A program made the translations under genes and the position numbers. Below, piece after piece: positions 55,232 through 62,654 of a stretch of 64,000 nt of DNA (positions are counted from its first letter, which is position 1; the number at the start of each line of letters is the position of its first letter). Source of the stretch: JAJZVS01 sp963708095 (lineage in GTDB: Bacteria; Pseudomonadota; Alphaproteobacteria; Acetobacterales; Acetobacteraceae); NCBI GenBank assembly GCA_963708095.1, contig OY970182.1, positions 3,100,001-3,164,000 on the forward strand, read 5' to 3'. Under the pieces are notes generated by a model, which saw only the letters and a program-made list of their open reading frames with translations, had not been told where the DNA came from and did not search any database.

Positions 55232-56233
55232 CTAAGGCTTCCCGCCCATGCCGACCCGGCGATCGACGAACTGCAACGTGTAGCCCTGCTTCACGTCGAT
55301 CCCCTTCGGATAGACCCCGACCGCGGCCATGGCGTCGTAATACGCGGCCCAGCGTGCATCGGCCATCGCCCCGATGCCGAGCCGCCTGGCGTCGCCGGAA
55401 TCGACGATCCCGTGCGCCAGCATCACCTTCCGCCCGTAGTCGATCAGCGCCTGCGGCATGTCCGGGTTGGCTGCGCGGATCAGTGCATCCGCCGGCGCGG
55501 GGTCGTCGTACAGATACGAATACCACCCCTCGATCGAGGCATCGACGAAACGCTGCACCAATCCCGGGTTGGTCGCGATCAGCCGCCGGCTGGTGGCGAT
55601 GACGTTGCCGTAGCCCTGGTAGCCGGCGTCGGCGATCGGCAGCACCACCGGGGTGAAATGTGCCTGCTGCTCGATCAGGAATGGCTCCGACCCCAGGTAG
55701 CCCTCCTGCACCATCTGCCGGTTCGCCAGGAACGGCGCCAGGCTGAACGTGTAGGGGCGGATCTGGCTGTCGCTGTAGCCGTATTTGGCCGCCAGGAACC
55801 GCCACCAGCCGGCGCGCACATCGGCTGCGACCTCGATCGGGCGGCCGCGCAGGTCGGCGAAACCGTGCACCCCGGTGCCGGGATGGGCGATCAGCACGGA
55901 GGGGTCCTTCTGGAAGATCGCCGCGACCGCCACGAACGGCAGGTGGTGGTGCGCGAATTCCACCGTCCGGCCGCCGGCAAGGTCGAACTGCTGCCGCCCG
56001 GCCAGCAGCAACTGAACATGGTTGAGCTGCGGGCCACCCTGCACGATCGTCACGTCCAGCCCGTGGCGCGTGTAGATCCCCCGCGCCACCGCCTGGTAGA
56101 AGCCGCCGTATTCGGCCTCGGCCTGCCAATCGAGGCCGAAGACCACCTTGTCCGCGCGCGGCGCGTCCGCCGCCGCCGGACGCGCCGCCGCCAGCGCCAG
56201 CAGCGGCGCGAGCAGGGCGGTCCGCCGGCGCAT
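55232..56233 (-). CDS. NMT1/THI5-like ABC transporter substrate-binding protein
   Basis: This 333-aa binding protein has a signal peptide (RRRTALLAPLLALAAARPAAA) and the NMT1 pattern VFGLDWQAEAEYGGFYQAVA followed by YTRHGLDVTIVQGG. It is related to ThiY-type proteins that bind pyrimidine precursors of thiamine. The four genes 53.1-57.0 kb run in the same direction, and this one sits 8 bases from both neighbours (SDR upstream, phosphoribosyltransferase-HAD downstream). No permease or ATPase is present. A nucleobase-like ligand is suggested by context only. Confidence 0.87.
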   Translation of the reverse strand: MRRRTALLAPLLALAAARPAAADAPRADKVVFGLDWQAEAEYGGFYQAVARGIYTRHGLDVTIVQGGPQLNHVQLLLAGRQQFDLAGGRTVEFAHHHLPFVAVAAIFQKDPSVLIAHPGTGVHGFADLRGRPIEVAADVRAGWWRFLAAKYGYSDSQIRPYTFSLAPFLANRQMVQEGYLGSEPFLIEQQAHFTPVVLPIADAGYQGYGNVIATSRRLIATNPGLVQRFVDASIEGWYSYLYDDPAPADALIRAANPDMPQALIDYGRKVMLAHGIVDSGDARRLGIGAMADARWAAYYDAMAAVGVYPKGIDVKQGYTLQFVDRRVGMGGKP

Positions 56234-56241
56234 CGCGCGGT

Positions 56242-56988
56242 TCAGCCCCGGCCGACGAACGGCATCTTGGTTGCCATGATGGTGATGAACTGCACGTTGG
56301 TATCGGGCGGCAGGTCGGCCATGAAGCGGACGGCGTTGCCGACGTGATCGGCATCCATCGTCGGTTCCACCTTCGTCTCCCCGTTCGCCTGCGGCACGCC
56401 GCGGGCCATGCGCGCGGTCATCGGCGTGGCGGCGTTGCCGATGTCGATCTGCCCGCAGGCGATTTCGAAGGTGCGCCCGTCGAGCGCGATCGACTTCGTG
56501 AGCCCGGTGATCGCGTGTTTGGTGGAGGTGTACGCCACCGACCCCGGCCGCGGCGCATGCGCCGAGATCGAGCCGTTGTTGATGATCCGCCCGCCCTGCG
56601 GCGACTGGTCGCGCATCATGCGGAACGCGGCGTTCGCACACAGGAACATGCCGTTCAGATTGACGGCGACCACGGACGTCCATTGCTCCCACGTGAAATC
56701 GCCGAAATTCGTGCTGGGCACGTTGCCGCCGGCGTTGTTGAACAGCACGTCGAGCCGGCCGAAGCGGGACTTGATCGCGGCGAACAGCGCGGCCACCGAG
56801 TCCGGATCGCGCACGTCGGTGGGGACCGCCAGCGCGTTGCCGGATTTCGCCATCCCGGCCGTCTCTTCCAGCGCGTCCTTGCGCCGCCCGGCGAGCGCGA
56901 CCGCCCAGCCGTCGTTCAGCAGCGCGAGCGCCGCCGCGCGTCCCACCCCGCTGCCCGCACCCGTCACCACCGCCACACGTTCGGCCAT
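56242..56988 (-). CDS. SDR family oxidoreductase
   Basis: This 248-aa short-chain dehydrogenase has VAVVTGAGSGVGRAAALALL, DVLFNNAGGNVP, the catalytic serine in IINNGSISAHAPRP, and YTSTKHAITGLTKS (Tyr-x-x-x-Lys). It is first in the likely operon with the NMT1-type binding protein (8-base gap) and the phosphoribosyltransferase fusion. The substrate is unknown; 3-oxoacyl-ACP reductase-like proteins are its nearest relatives by pattern. Confidence 0.9.
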   Translation of the reverse strand: MAERVAVVTGAGSGVGRAAALALLNDGWAVALAGRRKDALEETAGMAKSGNALAVPTDVRDPDSVAALFAAIKSRFGRLDVLFNNAGGNVPSTNFGDFTWEQWTSVVAVNLNGMFLCANAAFRMMRDQSPQGGRIINNGSISAHAPRPGSVAYTSTKHAITGLTKSIALDGRTFEIACGQIDIGNAATPMTARMARGVPQANGETKVEPTMDADHVGNAVRFMADLPPDTNVQFITIMATKMPFVGRG

Positions 56989-57066
56989 CTGATCCTCCCT
57001 GCTCCGTTACCGCAGTGTGGACCGCGCGCGCGGGGTTTGCCAACCGGCCGGCGGGGGGTTGCAGCC

Positions 57067-57372
57067 ATGGCGTCGGCAAGCCATTTTTTGCGCATGGCCC
57101 AGGACCGTTTGCCGCCCCAGATCGAAATGCGCCTCGACGGCGATTTGTTGCCCCCGCGCCCGACCTGGCCGATGCGCCTGGCGGGGGCCGCGATCATCGT
57201 CGCGGTACTGACCGGGGTGATCGCGGTGGCGGCGCTCGCCTTCTGGCTGGCGCTCGCGCTCATTCCGGTGGCGCTGGTGGCCGGGGTGGTGGCCTGGGCG
57301 GCGATCCGTTTCCAGCTTTGGCGGAACGGCCGCCGTTTCGGCCGCGGGGGCGAGGGCTCGCTGTTCCGCTGA
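57067..57372 (+). CDS. Small membrane protein
   Basis: This 101-aa protein has a polar N-terminus (LPPQIEMRLDGDLLPPRP) and two membrane segments in RLAGAAIIVAVLTGVIAVAA and LALALIPVALVAGVVAWAAI, with a basic C-terminus. A G-rich ribosome site precedes ATG 57067; ATG 57094 is an alternative. The function is unknown. It lies about 150 bases left of the mobile element. Confidence 0.7.
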   Translation: MASASHFLRMAQDRLPPQIEMRLDGDLLPPRPTWPMRLAGAAIIVAVLTGVIAVAALAFWLALALIPVALVAGVVAWAAIRFQLWRNGRRFGRGGEGSLFR

Positions 57373-57513
57373 GCGGCCCGTACGGGCGTCCGTGCGTTAT
57401 TCTCCGTGCGCGTTATGATGCGATCAAGGACCGGCTTGACGAACGAGGTCCGGCCGCGCCCCCGGCGTGCCGGTCGCATGGACGGCGCGGCAGCCGCCGA
57501 CGGCATCGACCCT

Positions 57514-57521
57514 CCGGCGCG
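57514..57521. repeat. 8-bp target-site duplication, left
   Basis: CCGGCGCG abuts the left inverted repeat of the IS1-type element and is repeated exactly at 59939-59946 behind the right inverted repeat. Confidence 0.9.
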
Positions 57522-57548
57522 GGTAGTGTCTCAGTTTGAATTCCCCAT
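57522..57548. repeat. Left terminal inverted repeat of the IS1-type element
   Basis: The outer bases GGTAGTGTCTCAG are shared with the right end except for one position (A versus G at position 4). The repeat includes the transposase stop codon at 57531-57533. Confidence 0.88.
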
Positions 57549-58409
57549 TTTATAGACGGTCGGGCGCTTGGCCGGCTCGGCTCGCGCGTCGATCAGGGCC
57601 AGGATGTTGTCCATGGTCCAGAGGGTCGGAGAGATACCGGCCGCCATCGCGGGGGTGCAGCGCAGCGTCTTGTGCATCCGAACGAAGTTGTAATGCACAT
57701 AGAACAGCGCCAGCATGTGTCGGTGGCTTTCAACCCGCTTTGAGAAGCCGTTCGTTAGGCGGGCGAAGCGGCGCATCCCCATCCGCATGGTGAGGTTCTG
57801 GCGTTCCACGTAAGACGTGGAGACGTGCGCCGGGTCCGGGCTGCCTTCGATCCGGTCCTTACGAGCACCGAGGCACGCCGCTGGACTGTAGCGGCCGGCC
57901 GTCCCGGGAGCGTCGCCATAGAGCTTCACAAGCTGGGCGTAGTCCACAGCCGCTTCGAAGGCACCTTCTACGGCCTGTAGGTAAGGCTTGTGGCCGTCCG
58001 TCGTAAGCTGCACCCGGTTCGCCAGGCGGCCCGCGACGTCGTCCATGAAAACGCTGGCATAGCCCGCGTCCCGACCGCCGACATTCCAGGAAATGATGAG
58101 CTTGGAGTCGGCATCGATCGCGGTCCAGGTCCAGATGTCCCCAGCGCCTTCCGGTGCGGCCTTCGCCGTGGCGACGTTCTTGGCCTTGGCGTGGCAGAAC
58201 GCCCAAATTTCATCGCACTGGACCCGCTGGGCCTTCACGCCGCGGACGGTCTCGTCGTGGAAGGCTTCGCAAGCCACCCTGGCCTCGGCCAGCAGCTTCG
58301 CCACCGTATTGATGCTCACGTCCGCCACGCGGCTGATGGACCGCATGGACGAGCCTTCCACCAGCATGGAGAGGATTTGGGTGCGCTTGGCGGCGGGGAG
58401 CTTGTTCAT
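57531..58409 (-). CDS. IS1-family transposase
   Basis: This 292-aa DDE transposase begins MNKLPAAKRTQILSMLVEGS. A helix-turn-helix (MRSISRVADVSINTVAKLLA) binds the ends. The catalytic residues lie in QCDEIWAFCHAKAKN (first Asp), VQLTTDGHKPYL (second Asp) and STSYVERQNLTMRMGMRRFA (Glu). It is a single unbroken frame, so no programmed frameshift is needed, unlike classical IS1. The chosen ATG 58409 matches relatives; a GTG at 58433 is in frame. The gene appears intact, so the element may still be mobile. Confidence 0.93.
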   Translation of the reverse strand: MNKLPAAKRTQILSMLVEGSSMRSISRVADVSINTVAKLLAEARVACEAFHDETVRGVKAQRVQCDEIWAFCHAKAKNVATAKAAPEGAGDIWTWTAIDADSKLIISWNVGGRDAGYASVFMDDVAGRLANRVQLTTDGHKPYLQAVEGAFEAAVDYAQLVKLYGDAPGTAGRYSPAACLGARKDRIEGSPDPAHVSTSYVERQNLTMRMGMRRFARLTNGFSKRVESHRHMLALFYVHYNFVRMHKTLRCTPAMAAGISPTLWTMDNILALIDARAEPAKRPTVYKMGNSN

Positions 58410-58454
58410 ACCCCCAACAATATTGCGATCCACCGGAAATAGCAGGCATTATGT

Positions 58455-58853
58455 TCATTTTATCTGCGATAGGGCTGCTACCACGATCGCATGATCTTTC
58501 CGGGGCAGGCTCTTGATGTCGCGGCAGAACGCCTCTAATGCTGCGGCCACCACTGACGGGCAGTCTCCGATCACAACCGCCTGGAAAAGTGCGAGCTGCC
58601 GCGCATTGGCCCGCACCAATTGGGAAAAGCTTACCACTGATTGTCCGGTAGGCGACGGGGGAAGGCACGGGAATGACCCATCAGGGAAAACGCAATCAGC
58701 GTTAAACCCTGACTTAGAGTTTATAAATAGGAAGCAAGCTGACCCATCAGGCAGACAAGGCTGTACGCACAGGTGGTATTTTAGTTTACCGGCCTGTGGA
58801 TTGCGATATTCAACAATATTACCTACCGCAAGATTTACGGTTCTTAGAGAGAT
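58455..58853 (-). CDS. Putative toxin partner of the Panacea antitoxin, no canonical start codon
   Basis: The minus strand is open from 58907 to the stop at 58455 in the frame shifted by one from the Panacea gene. It reads SLRTVNLAVGNIVEYRNPQA, GKLKYHLCVQPCLPDGSACF, LFINSKSGFNADCVFPDGSF, then PPSPTGQSVVSFSQLVRANA and ends in a helical tail. The start VGNIVEYRNP resembles the SH3-like opening strand of MazF/PemK-type toxins, which is inference. No ATG, GTG or TTG occurs in frame before a GTG at 58637. The coordinate given uses an ATC at 58853 with GGCGGAAG upstream. It overlaps the antitoxin 3' end by about 35 bases. Confidence 0.55.
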   Translation of the reverse strand: MSLRTVNLAVGNIVEYRNPQAGKLKYHLCVQPCLPDGSACFLFINSKSGFNADCVFPDGSFPCLPPSPTGQSVVSFSQLVRANARQLALFQAVVIGDCPSVVAAALEAFCRDIKSLPRKDHAIVVAALSQIK

Positions 58854-59442
58854 ATAGGACCACTTCCGCCTGCTCTGGATCTGCGTTCTCGAAGAACAAC
58901 GAATAACTCATCGGGCTACTTAGCGACTCGTCCGGGTTCCAAGCTTCTACGTAAGCCGGGTCTTCATGGGTAAGGCGCTTTATCTGCCCAAATGTTAGGC
59001 TCTTAACCGCTACGAGTGCATCCCTCAGAGCTTCCACGTCACTCTCAGAGAGCACATCCTCGTCCCACTCGGCCTTTGCGCCGAAGTAAACATTCGCGTT
59101 CGGACTTATCTCCGGGGCCTCCCGCCGACTCCATGGTAACTCAGAGATGCGGTGGCGGCGTAGGCCAGAAAGAAAACCCTTTAGAAGATCATATGCCAAG
59201 CTAGGCACCGGGCCATGAGGCATGGCGCGATAGTTATCGAACGTGATGGGTCTGCCATACGCATTCAGGTGAGCCTTGTCAGCGAAGAACAGCGTCTTCA
59301 CGATATCGTATTGAGTGACCGTTAGGCCGCGCCGCGTCGCCTCCGCAATCACAAAGGCGATTGCTTCAACGATCTTGTCTTCAGCGGGCTCCAGATCGAC
59401 CACCGGCGCCCGGCTGCGGCCTATGTGAGATAGCTGGTTCAT
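58819..59442 (-). CDS. Panacea (DUF4065/SocA-like) antitoxin-domain protein
   Basis: This 207-aa protein matches the Panacea domain: DKIVEAIAFVIAEATRRG, then YDIVKTLFFADKAHLNAYGR, ITFDNYRAMPHGPVPSLAYD, and a C-terminal LRDALVAVKSLTFGQIKRLT. Panacea domains neutralise many unrelated toxins encoded next to them. ATG 59442 overlaps the stop of the upstream small gene (ATGA) and follows AGGTGGG. The 3' end overlaps the putative toxin. It lies within the IS1-type element as passenger DNA, so it may stabilise the element through addiction or protect the host. Confidence 0.9.
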   Translation of the reverse strand: MNQLSHIGRSRAPVVDLEPAEDKIVEAIAFVIAEATRRGLTVTQYDIVKTLFFADKAHLNAYGRPITFDNYRAMPHGPVPSLAYDLLKGFLSGLRRHRISELPWSRREAPEISPNANVYFGAKAEWDEDVLSESDVEALRDALVAVKSLTFGQIKRLTHEDPAYVEAWNPDESLSSPMSYSLFFENADPEQAEVVLYLSKNRKSCGR

Positions 59443-59657
59443 TCCCACCTTACCTGCGCCGCCCGGCGGCCGATCTCCTGCCGCTTCTCCGGCGCCAAAC
59501 TATTCGCCCGCGCCTTCGCTTCCGCATGCCCACTACGCACCCGGCCAGACGGCTCCCGCAACTCCTCCGCCTCCAACCCGACCGACAACCGCGCCACCTG
59601 GACGGCGCAGCCGATCACGTCGGCCGGGCGTTCCTGGCCTTGGGGTCCTCGCGGCAT
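59439..59657 (-). CDS. Small basic conserved protein of the passenger operon
   Basis: This 72-aa protein begins MPRGPQGQERPADVIGCAVQ and ends in a basic KARANSLAPEKRQEIGRRAA helix pattern. Small proteins with this MPRGPxGxxRPADVIG start are widespread in alphaproteobacteria with no assigned function. GGAGG lies eight bases before ATG 59657; a longer start at 59687 is possible. Its stop overlaps the Panacea start, so it is the first gene of the passenger operon and may be a regulator, a third component or an unrelated leader. Confidence 0.75.
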   Translation of the reverse strand: MPRGPQGQERPADVIGCAVQVARLSVGLEAEELREPSGRVRSGHAEAKARANSLAPEKRQEIGRRAAQVRWE

Positions 59658-59911
59658 CGTCGCAGCCTCCACGTGAATCGTAGCCATCGCACCAAAATCC
59701 TATGCCAAAGTCCTGGGCGCGGCACGGTCGGGCGCCTTCGTCAAGCAGTTTCTTAGGTGCCGCACCCTACTCCAAGTCCAAGGGCGAGGATAGAGAGAAA
59801 TTCCACGCGGCGCCGCGGTAGCCACGGCGTCACCCGCTGGTGAAGGAGAAGGAATTTCTTCATTCCTAGCGGAGACGGCCTTCCGGGCGGCGCGCCCGCC
59901 TGTCTCATGGC

Positions 59912-59938
59912 ATGGGAAATCCGAACTGAGACACCACC
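59912..59938. repeat. Right terminal inverted repeat of the IS1-type element
   Basis: Read inward on the minus strand it begins GGTGGTGTCTCAGTTCGGAT and matches the left end at 23 of 27 positions. The stretch from 59658 to here (about 250 bases) is otherwise non-coding and should hold the passenger-operon promoter. Confidence 0.88.
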
Positions 59939-59946
59939 CCGGCGCG
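59939..59946. repeat. 8-bp target-site duplication, right
   Basis: CCGGCGCG, an exact copy of 57514-57521, immediately follows the right inverted repeat. Confidence 0.9.
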
Positions 59947-59954
59947 AAAACCGC

Positions 59955-59983
59955 TTGACACGGCGGCGGATTTGTGTTCTTGT
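59955..59983 (+). promoter_or_regulatory. Possible promoter beside the element
   Basis: TTGACA at 59955-59960 is a consensus -35 hexamer. About 17 bases later the -10 region (around TCTTGT) is weak. The hypothetical gene starts at 59991. The element ends only 16 bases before TTGACA, so upstream activating sequence would have been displaced. Confidence 0.4.
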
Positions 59984-59990
59984 TTCGTTC

Positions 59991-60590
59991 ATGTCCGCCG
60001 CCGCCGCCGCTTCCACCACCAGCGCCTGGGCCCTCGCCGGGCGCTTCGCCCGCTTCATCGGCGGGTTGCGGGAAGCGATGGCGACCGGCGCCGAGCACAA
60101 CCCGGTCCTGATGGACCTTGCGGCCCGGCTGTGGAACCGCCTCACGGAGGCGGCGGAGCGCTTCGCCGCCATCGCCGCCCATCCGGTGGCAAGGTCCCGC
60201 CGCCACCCCGCCGAACCTGCCCCCATGCCCGCCGATGCGGTGCCGGCCTGGTCCCGTGCGCCCCGCCGGATCCTGCCCAGAACCTATGGCTGGCTGGCGC
60301 GGATGGCGCCGGAAACGGTCCCGTCCGGCATCGAATTCGCCTATCTCCTGGCGCAGCCGGAAATGACGGAACTGCTGGCGACAGCCCCGCGCCTGTGGCG
60401 GGTGCTGCGCCCGCTCTGCCGGATGTTCGGCATCACGCCCCCCGAAGCCCCACCGCCCGCGCCGGACACGCCCCCGCGGCGCGCGCCGGAGGCAACGCCC
60501 GACCCCGACCGCCCGCGCCGGCGGTCCGAAGCCGCGGCGATCCGCGAGCACGGTCCGCTCGGATATCGCCCACCGCTTTTCGGCCACTAG
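59991..60590 (+). CDS. Hypothetical protein
   Basis: This 199-aa protein is helical in its N-terminal two thirds (GRFARFIGGLREAMATGAEH, LMDLAARLWNRLTEAAERFA, IEFAYLLAQPEMTELLATAP) and Pro/Arg-rich at the C-terminus. No membrane segment, signal or catalytic motif is seen. The frame extends upstream into the mobile element, but the ATG at 59991 follows the TTGACA region and is the sensible start. The function is unknown. Confidence 0.65.
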   Translation: MSAAAAASTTSAWALAGRFARFIGGLREAMATGAEHNPVLMDLAARLWNRLTEAAERFAAIAAHPVARSRRHPAEPAPMPADAVPAWSRAPRRILPRTYGWLARMAPETVPSGIEFAYLLAQPEMTELLATAPRLWRVLRPLCRMFGITPPEAPPPAPDTPPRRAPEATPDPDRPRRRSEAAAIREHGPLGYRPPLFGH

Positions 60591-60751
60591 GCCGGGGCGG
60601 GCGGTCGTGCGCCGATATCGTTACGATATAACAACATACTCGCCCACCCAAGCACCGCAAGCAGCCCGGGACGGCACGGGGCGCTCACGGCCCGCGGCCG
60701 CGGAACCGCATCGCGCCCCGGACCGCAGCCGGCGCAACGGCCTGCACGGTG

Positions 60752-61789
60752 CTACGAAGATGCAGCGATCATTCCGGCTCGGACCCCAAGGTCGAACTCC
60801 CGCGCGAGCAGGCTGTAGGACTGCCGCCGGGCTTCCGGATCGTGCACGGTGGTCAGCACCGCGATCTCGCCCACGCCATGCGTCGCGGCGAGCGCGCGCA
60901 GCTTCTCGCCCACTGCGGCTTGCGTGCCGGCCAGCGCGCGGGCACGGAGCCGGACGATGCGGGCGCGTTCGGCGTCCGTGTAGGGGTGCGCCAACGCCTC
61001 CTCGGGCGACGGCAACGCGGCGTAGACCCCGCGATCGCGGCCGAGCCGCCACAGCGCGCGCGACGCGAACAGATGCTCCGCCTCCGCCTCGGTCGGCGCC
61101 GCCAGCGCCCAGACGCACAGCGCGGCGTGGGGGGTCGGGTGGCGCGGGCTCGGGCGGTATTGCGCGCGGTAGAGCGAGAGCGCCTCCTCCGTTCCCGCCC
61201 CGTCGGTGATGAAATGGGCGAAGCAGAACGGCAGGCCGAAGAAGGCCGCGACCTGGGCGCCGTAATCGGAACTGCCGAGCAGCCACACCTCCGGCACCGT
61301 CGGCCCTTGCGGTTGCGCGACGATGTCGTGAAACGGATGCCCTGCCACCAGCGGTTCCCCGGCGAGCCAGGCGAGCAGGTCGCGCACCTGCGCCGGGAAC
61401 TCCGCCGCCGCGGTTTCCGCCAGCGGGTTGAGCGCATAGGCGGTGCGGCCGTCCGAGCCGGGCGCGCGGCCAAGCCCAAGGTCGATCCGCCCCGGCGCGA
61501 TCGCTTCCAGCACGCGGAACTGCTCGGCCACCTTCAAGGTCGCGTAGTGCGGCAGCATCACCCCCGCGCTGCCGACCCGGATCCGTTGCGTCGTCGCGGC
61601 GATGGCGGCGATCAGCACTTCCGGCGCGGTGCCGGCGATGGAGGCGGAGTTGTGGTGCTCGGCCACCCAGTAGCGGGCGTAGCCGAGCGCCTCGCAATGG
61701 CGGGCCAGCGCGAGGGACTCGCGGATCGAGGTATCCGGCGCGCGGCCGGTGACGACGGTGGATTGGTCGAGCACCGAGAGCCGGAGCAT
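60752..61789 (-). CDS. LLM-class flavin-dependent oxidoreductase (MsnO8-like)
   Basis: This 345-aa luciferase-like protein begins MLRLSVLDQSTVVTGRAPDT and contains LGYARYWVAEHHNSASIAGT, TQRIRVGSAGVMLPHYATLK and GRIDLGLGRAPGSDGR. This is the MsnO8-type LLM pattern of FMN-linked monooxygenases. It stands alone and is oriented like the PIN gene 70 bases upstream. The substrate is unknown. Confidence 0.92.
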   Translation of the reverse strand: MLRLSVLDQSTVVTGRAPDTSIRESLALARHCEALGYARYWVAEHHNSASIAGTAPEVLIAAIAATTQRIRVGSAGVMLPHYATLKVAEQFRVLEAIAPGRIDLGLGRAPGSDGRTAYALNPLAETAAAEFPAQVRDLLAWLAGEPLVAGHPFHDIVAQPQGPTVPEVWLLGSSDYGAQVAAFFGLPFCFAHFITDGAGTEEALSLYRAQYRPSPRHPTPHAALCVWALAAPTEAEAEHLFASRALWRLGRDRGVYAALPSPEEALAHPYTDAERARIVRLRARALAGTQAAVGEKLRALAATHGVGEIAVLTTVHDPEARRQSYSLLAREFDLGVRAGMIAASS

Positions 61790-61859
61790 GGGCGGGGTCC
61801 TTGGCGGGGATGCGGAAGATGAGGGGACGGCTGCGCACGACGCAAGGCCGCGCCAGGGA

Positions 61860-62303
61860 TCAGCCCTGCGCGAACCGCGCCCGCAGATCTCGTGCCGCCA
61901 GGATCGGCATCGGCGCGATGGCGCGCAGCGCCGCGAGGTCACCGTCGCCCGAGACGAGGAAGGCCGCCCTGGAGGCCAGGGTCAGGTGCAGAAATACCGC
62001 ATCGTCGCGGTCGCGGCAGGCAACGGGCAATCGCGGGAGCGGGTGCGGCAGACTGACGGCCTCGGCAAACGGGAGATAGTCTTCCAGCAGCGCCTCCCGA
62101 GCGGCCTGGTCGAGCCGGAATTTCGGATAGGCCAGCACGCGGAGCAGCTCCGCCGTCGTCTCCCGGCACACGACCGGGGTCACCGCGCCGCGCGCCCATA
62201 CGCTCCGCAACCATGCCAGCCGCCGACCGAAGACCAGCGCCGAAACGACGACATTGGTGTCGAAGACGGCCCGCTCCGGGCGGTGTGCCTTGGGCGGTGT
62301 CAG
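61860..62303 (-). CDS. PIN-domain toxin (VapC-like), CTG start
   Basis: This protein of about 147 aa carries the PIN ribonuclease pattern: AVFDTNVVVSALVFG (first Asp), TTAELLRVLAYPKFRL (Glu), PVACRDRDDAVFLHL (Asp) and AAFLVSGDGDLAALR (last Asp). It is coupled to an AbrB-type antitoxin. No ATG or GTG exists near its beginning. A CTG at 62303 overlaps the antitoxin stop (CTGA) exactly as ATGA overlaps do, and leaves the expected short leader before the first strand, so I chose it. It would cleave RNA when freed from the antitoxin. Confidence 0.85.
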   Translation of the reverse strand: MTPPKAHRPERAVFDTNVVVSALVFGRRLAWLRSVWARGAVTPVVCRETTAELLRVLAYPKFRLDQAAREALLEDYLPFAEAVSLPHPLPRLPVACRDRDDAVFLHLTLASRAAFLVSGDGDLAALRAIAPMPILAARDLRARFAQG

Positions 62304-62524
62304 CGGGGTTTGCGCGCCCAGGCGACCGCGTCCGCGACATCGGCCTCGGTAATCCCGAGCTCGGCGAGCTTGCGCCGTACCGCCGCTGCCGCGCCGATGC
62401 GGGCCGGGGTCAGGACCAGCCGGTCTCCCTCCACCTCCACCTGGAAATGCGACACCGTTCCAAGCGCTTCGAGCGCCTGTCGGGGAAGGGTGAGCTGGTT
62501 CTTGCCGGTGAGCTTGGCGAGCAT
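62300..62524 (-). CDS. AbrB/MazE-type antitoxin
   Basis: This 74-aa protein has a swapped-hairpin AbrB domain (MLAKLTGKNQLTLPRQALEA, VEVEGDRLVLTPARIG) and a C-terminal helix (KLAELGITEADVADAVAWAR) that would mask the PIN toxin. The start at 62524 fits the family. It is first of the pair and its stop overlaps the toxin start. It probably represses its own promoter between here and mbfA. Confidence 0.85.
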   Translation of the reverse strand: MLAKLTGKNQLTLPRQALEALGTVSHFQVEVEGDRLVLTPARIGAAAAVRRKLAELGITEADVADAVAWARKPR

Positions 62525-62654
62525 TGGCGGAAAGTAAGGGAACAAGGATTCCTTGGCAAGCCACCTGCTCCGCCTGCCCTTCCGCGCCTGCGAAGCATTT
62601 GCATTGTTCCGTTCGTGACTTGACGCCGCCTGCCGCGACCGCACATACGCCCCC

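Larger units (their letters stand above)
57522..59938 (-). mobile_element. IS1-family transposon with a Panacea toxin-antitoxin passenger operon
   Basis: The element is 2417 bp. The left end (57522-57548, GGTAGTGTCTCAGTTTGAAT...) and right end (59912-59938, read inward as GGTGGTGTCTCAGTTCGGAT...) match at 23 of 27 positions. Both are flanked by CCGGCGCG, an 8-bp duplication as expected for IS1-family insertion. The transposase stop codon lies within the left repeat. Instead of closing right after the transposase, the element carries about 1.5 kb with three overlapping genes: a small basic protein, a Panacea-domain protein and a putative toxin. The passenger DNA is noticeably A/T-richer than the host. 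All genes point leftward. Confidence 0.9.

Noticed and set aside
58477..58482. GGTAGC (minus strand) just upstream of the transposase as the right end of a plain IS1 element
   Set aside because: Beyond the first five bases it does not match the left end well, and the flanks show no duplication; the 59912-59938 end matches far better and has a perfect 8-bp duplication.
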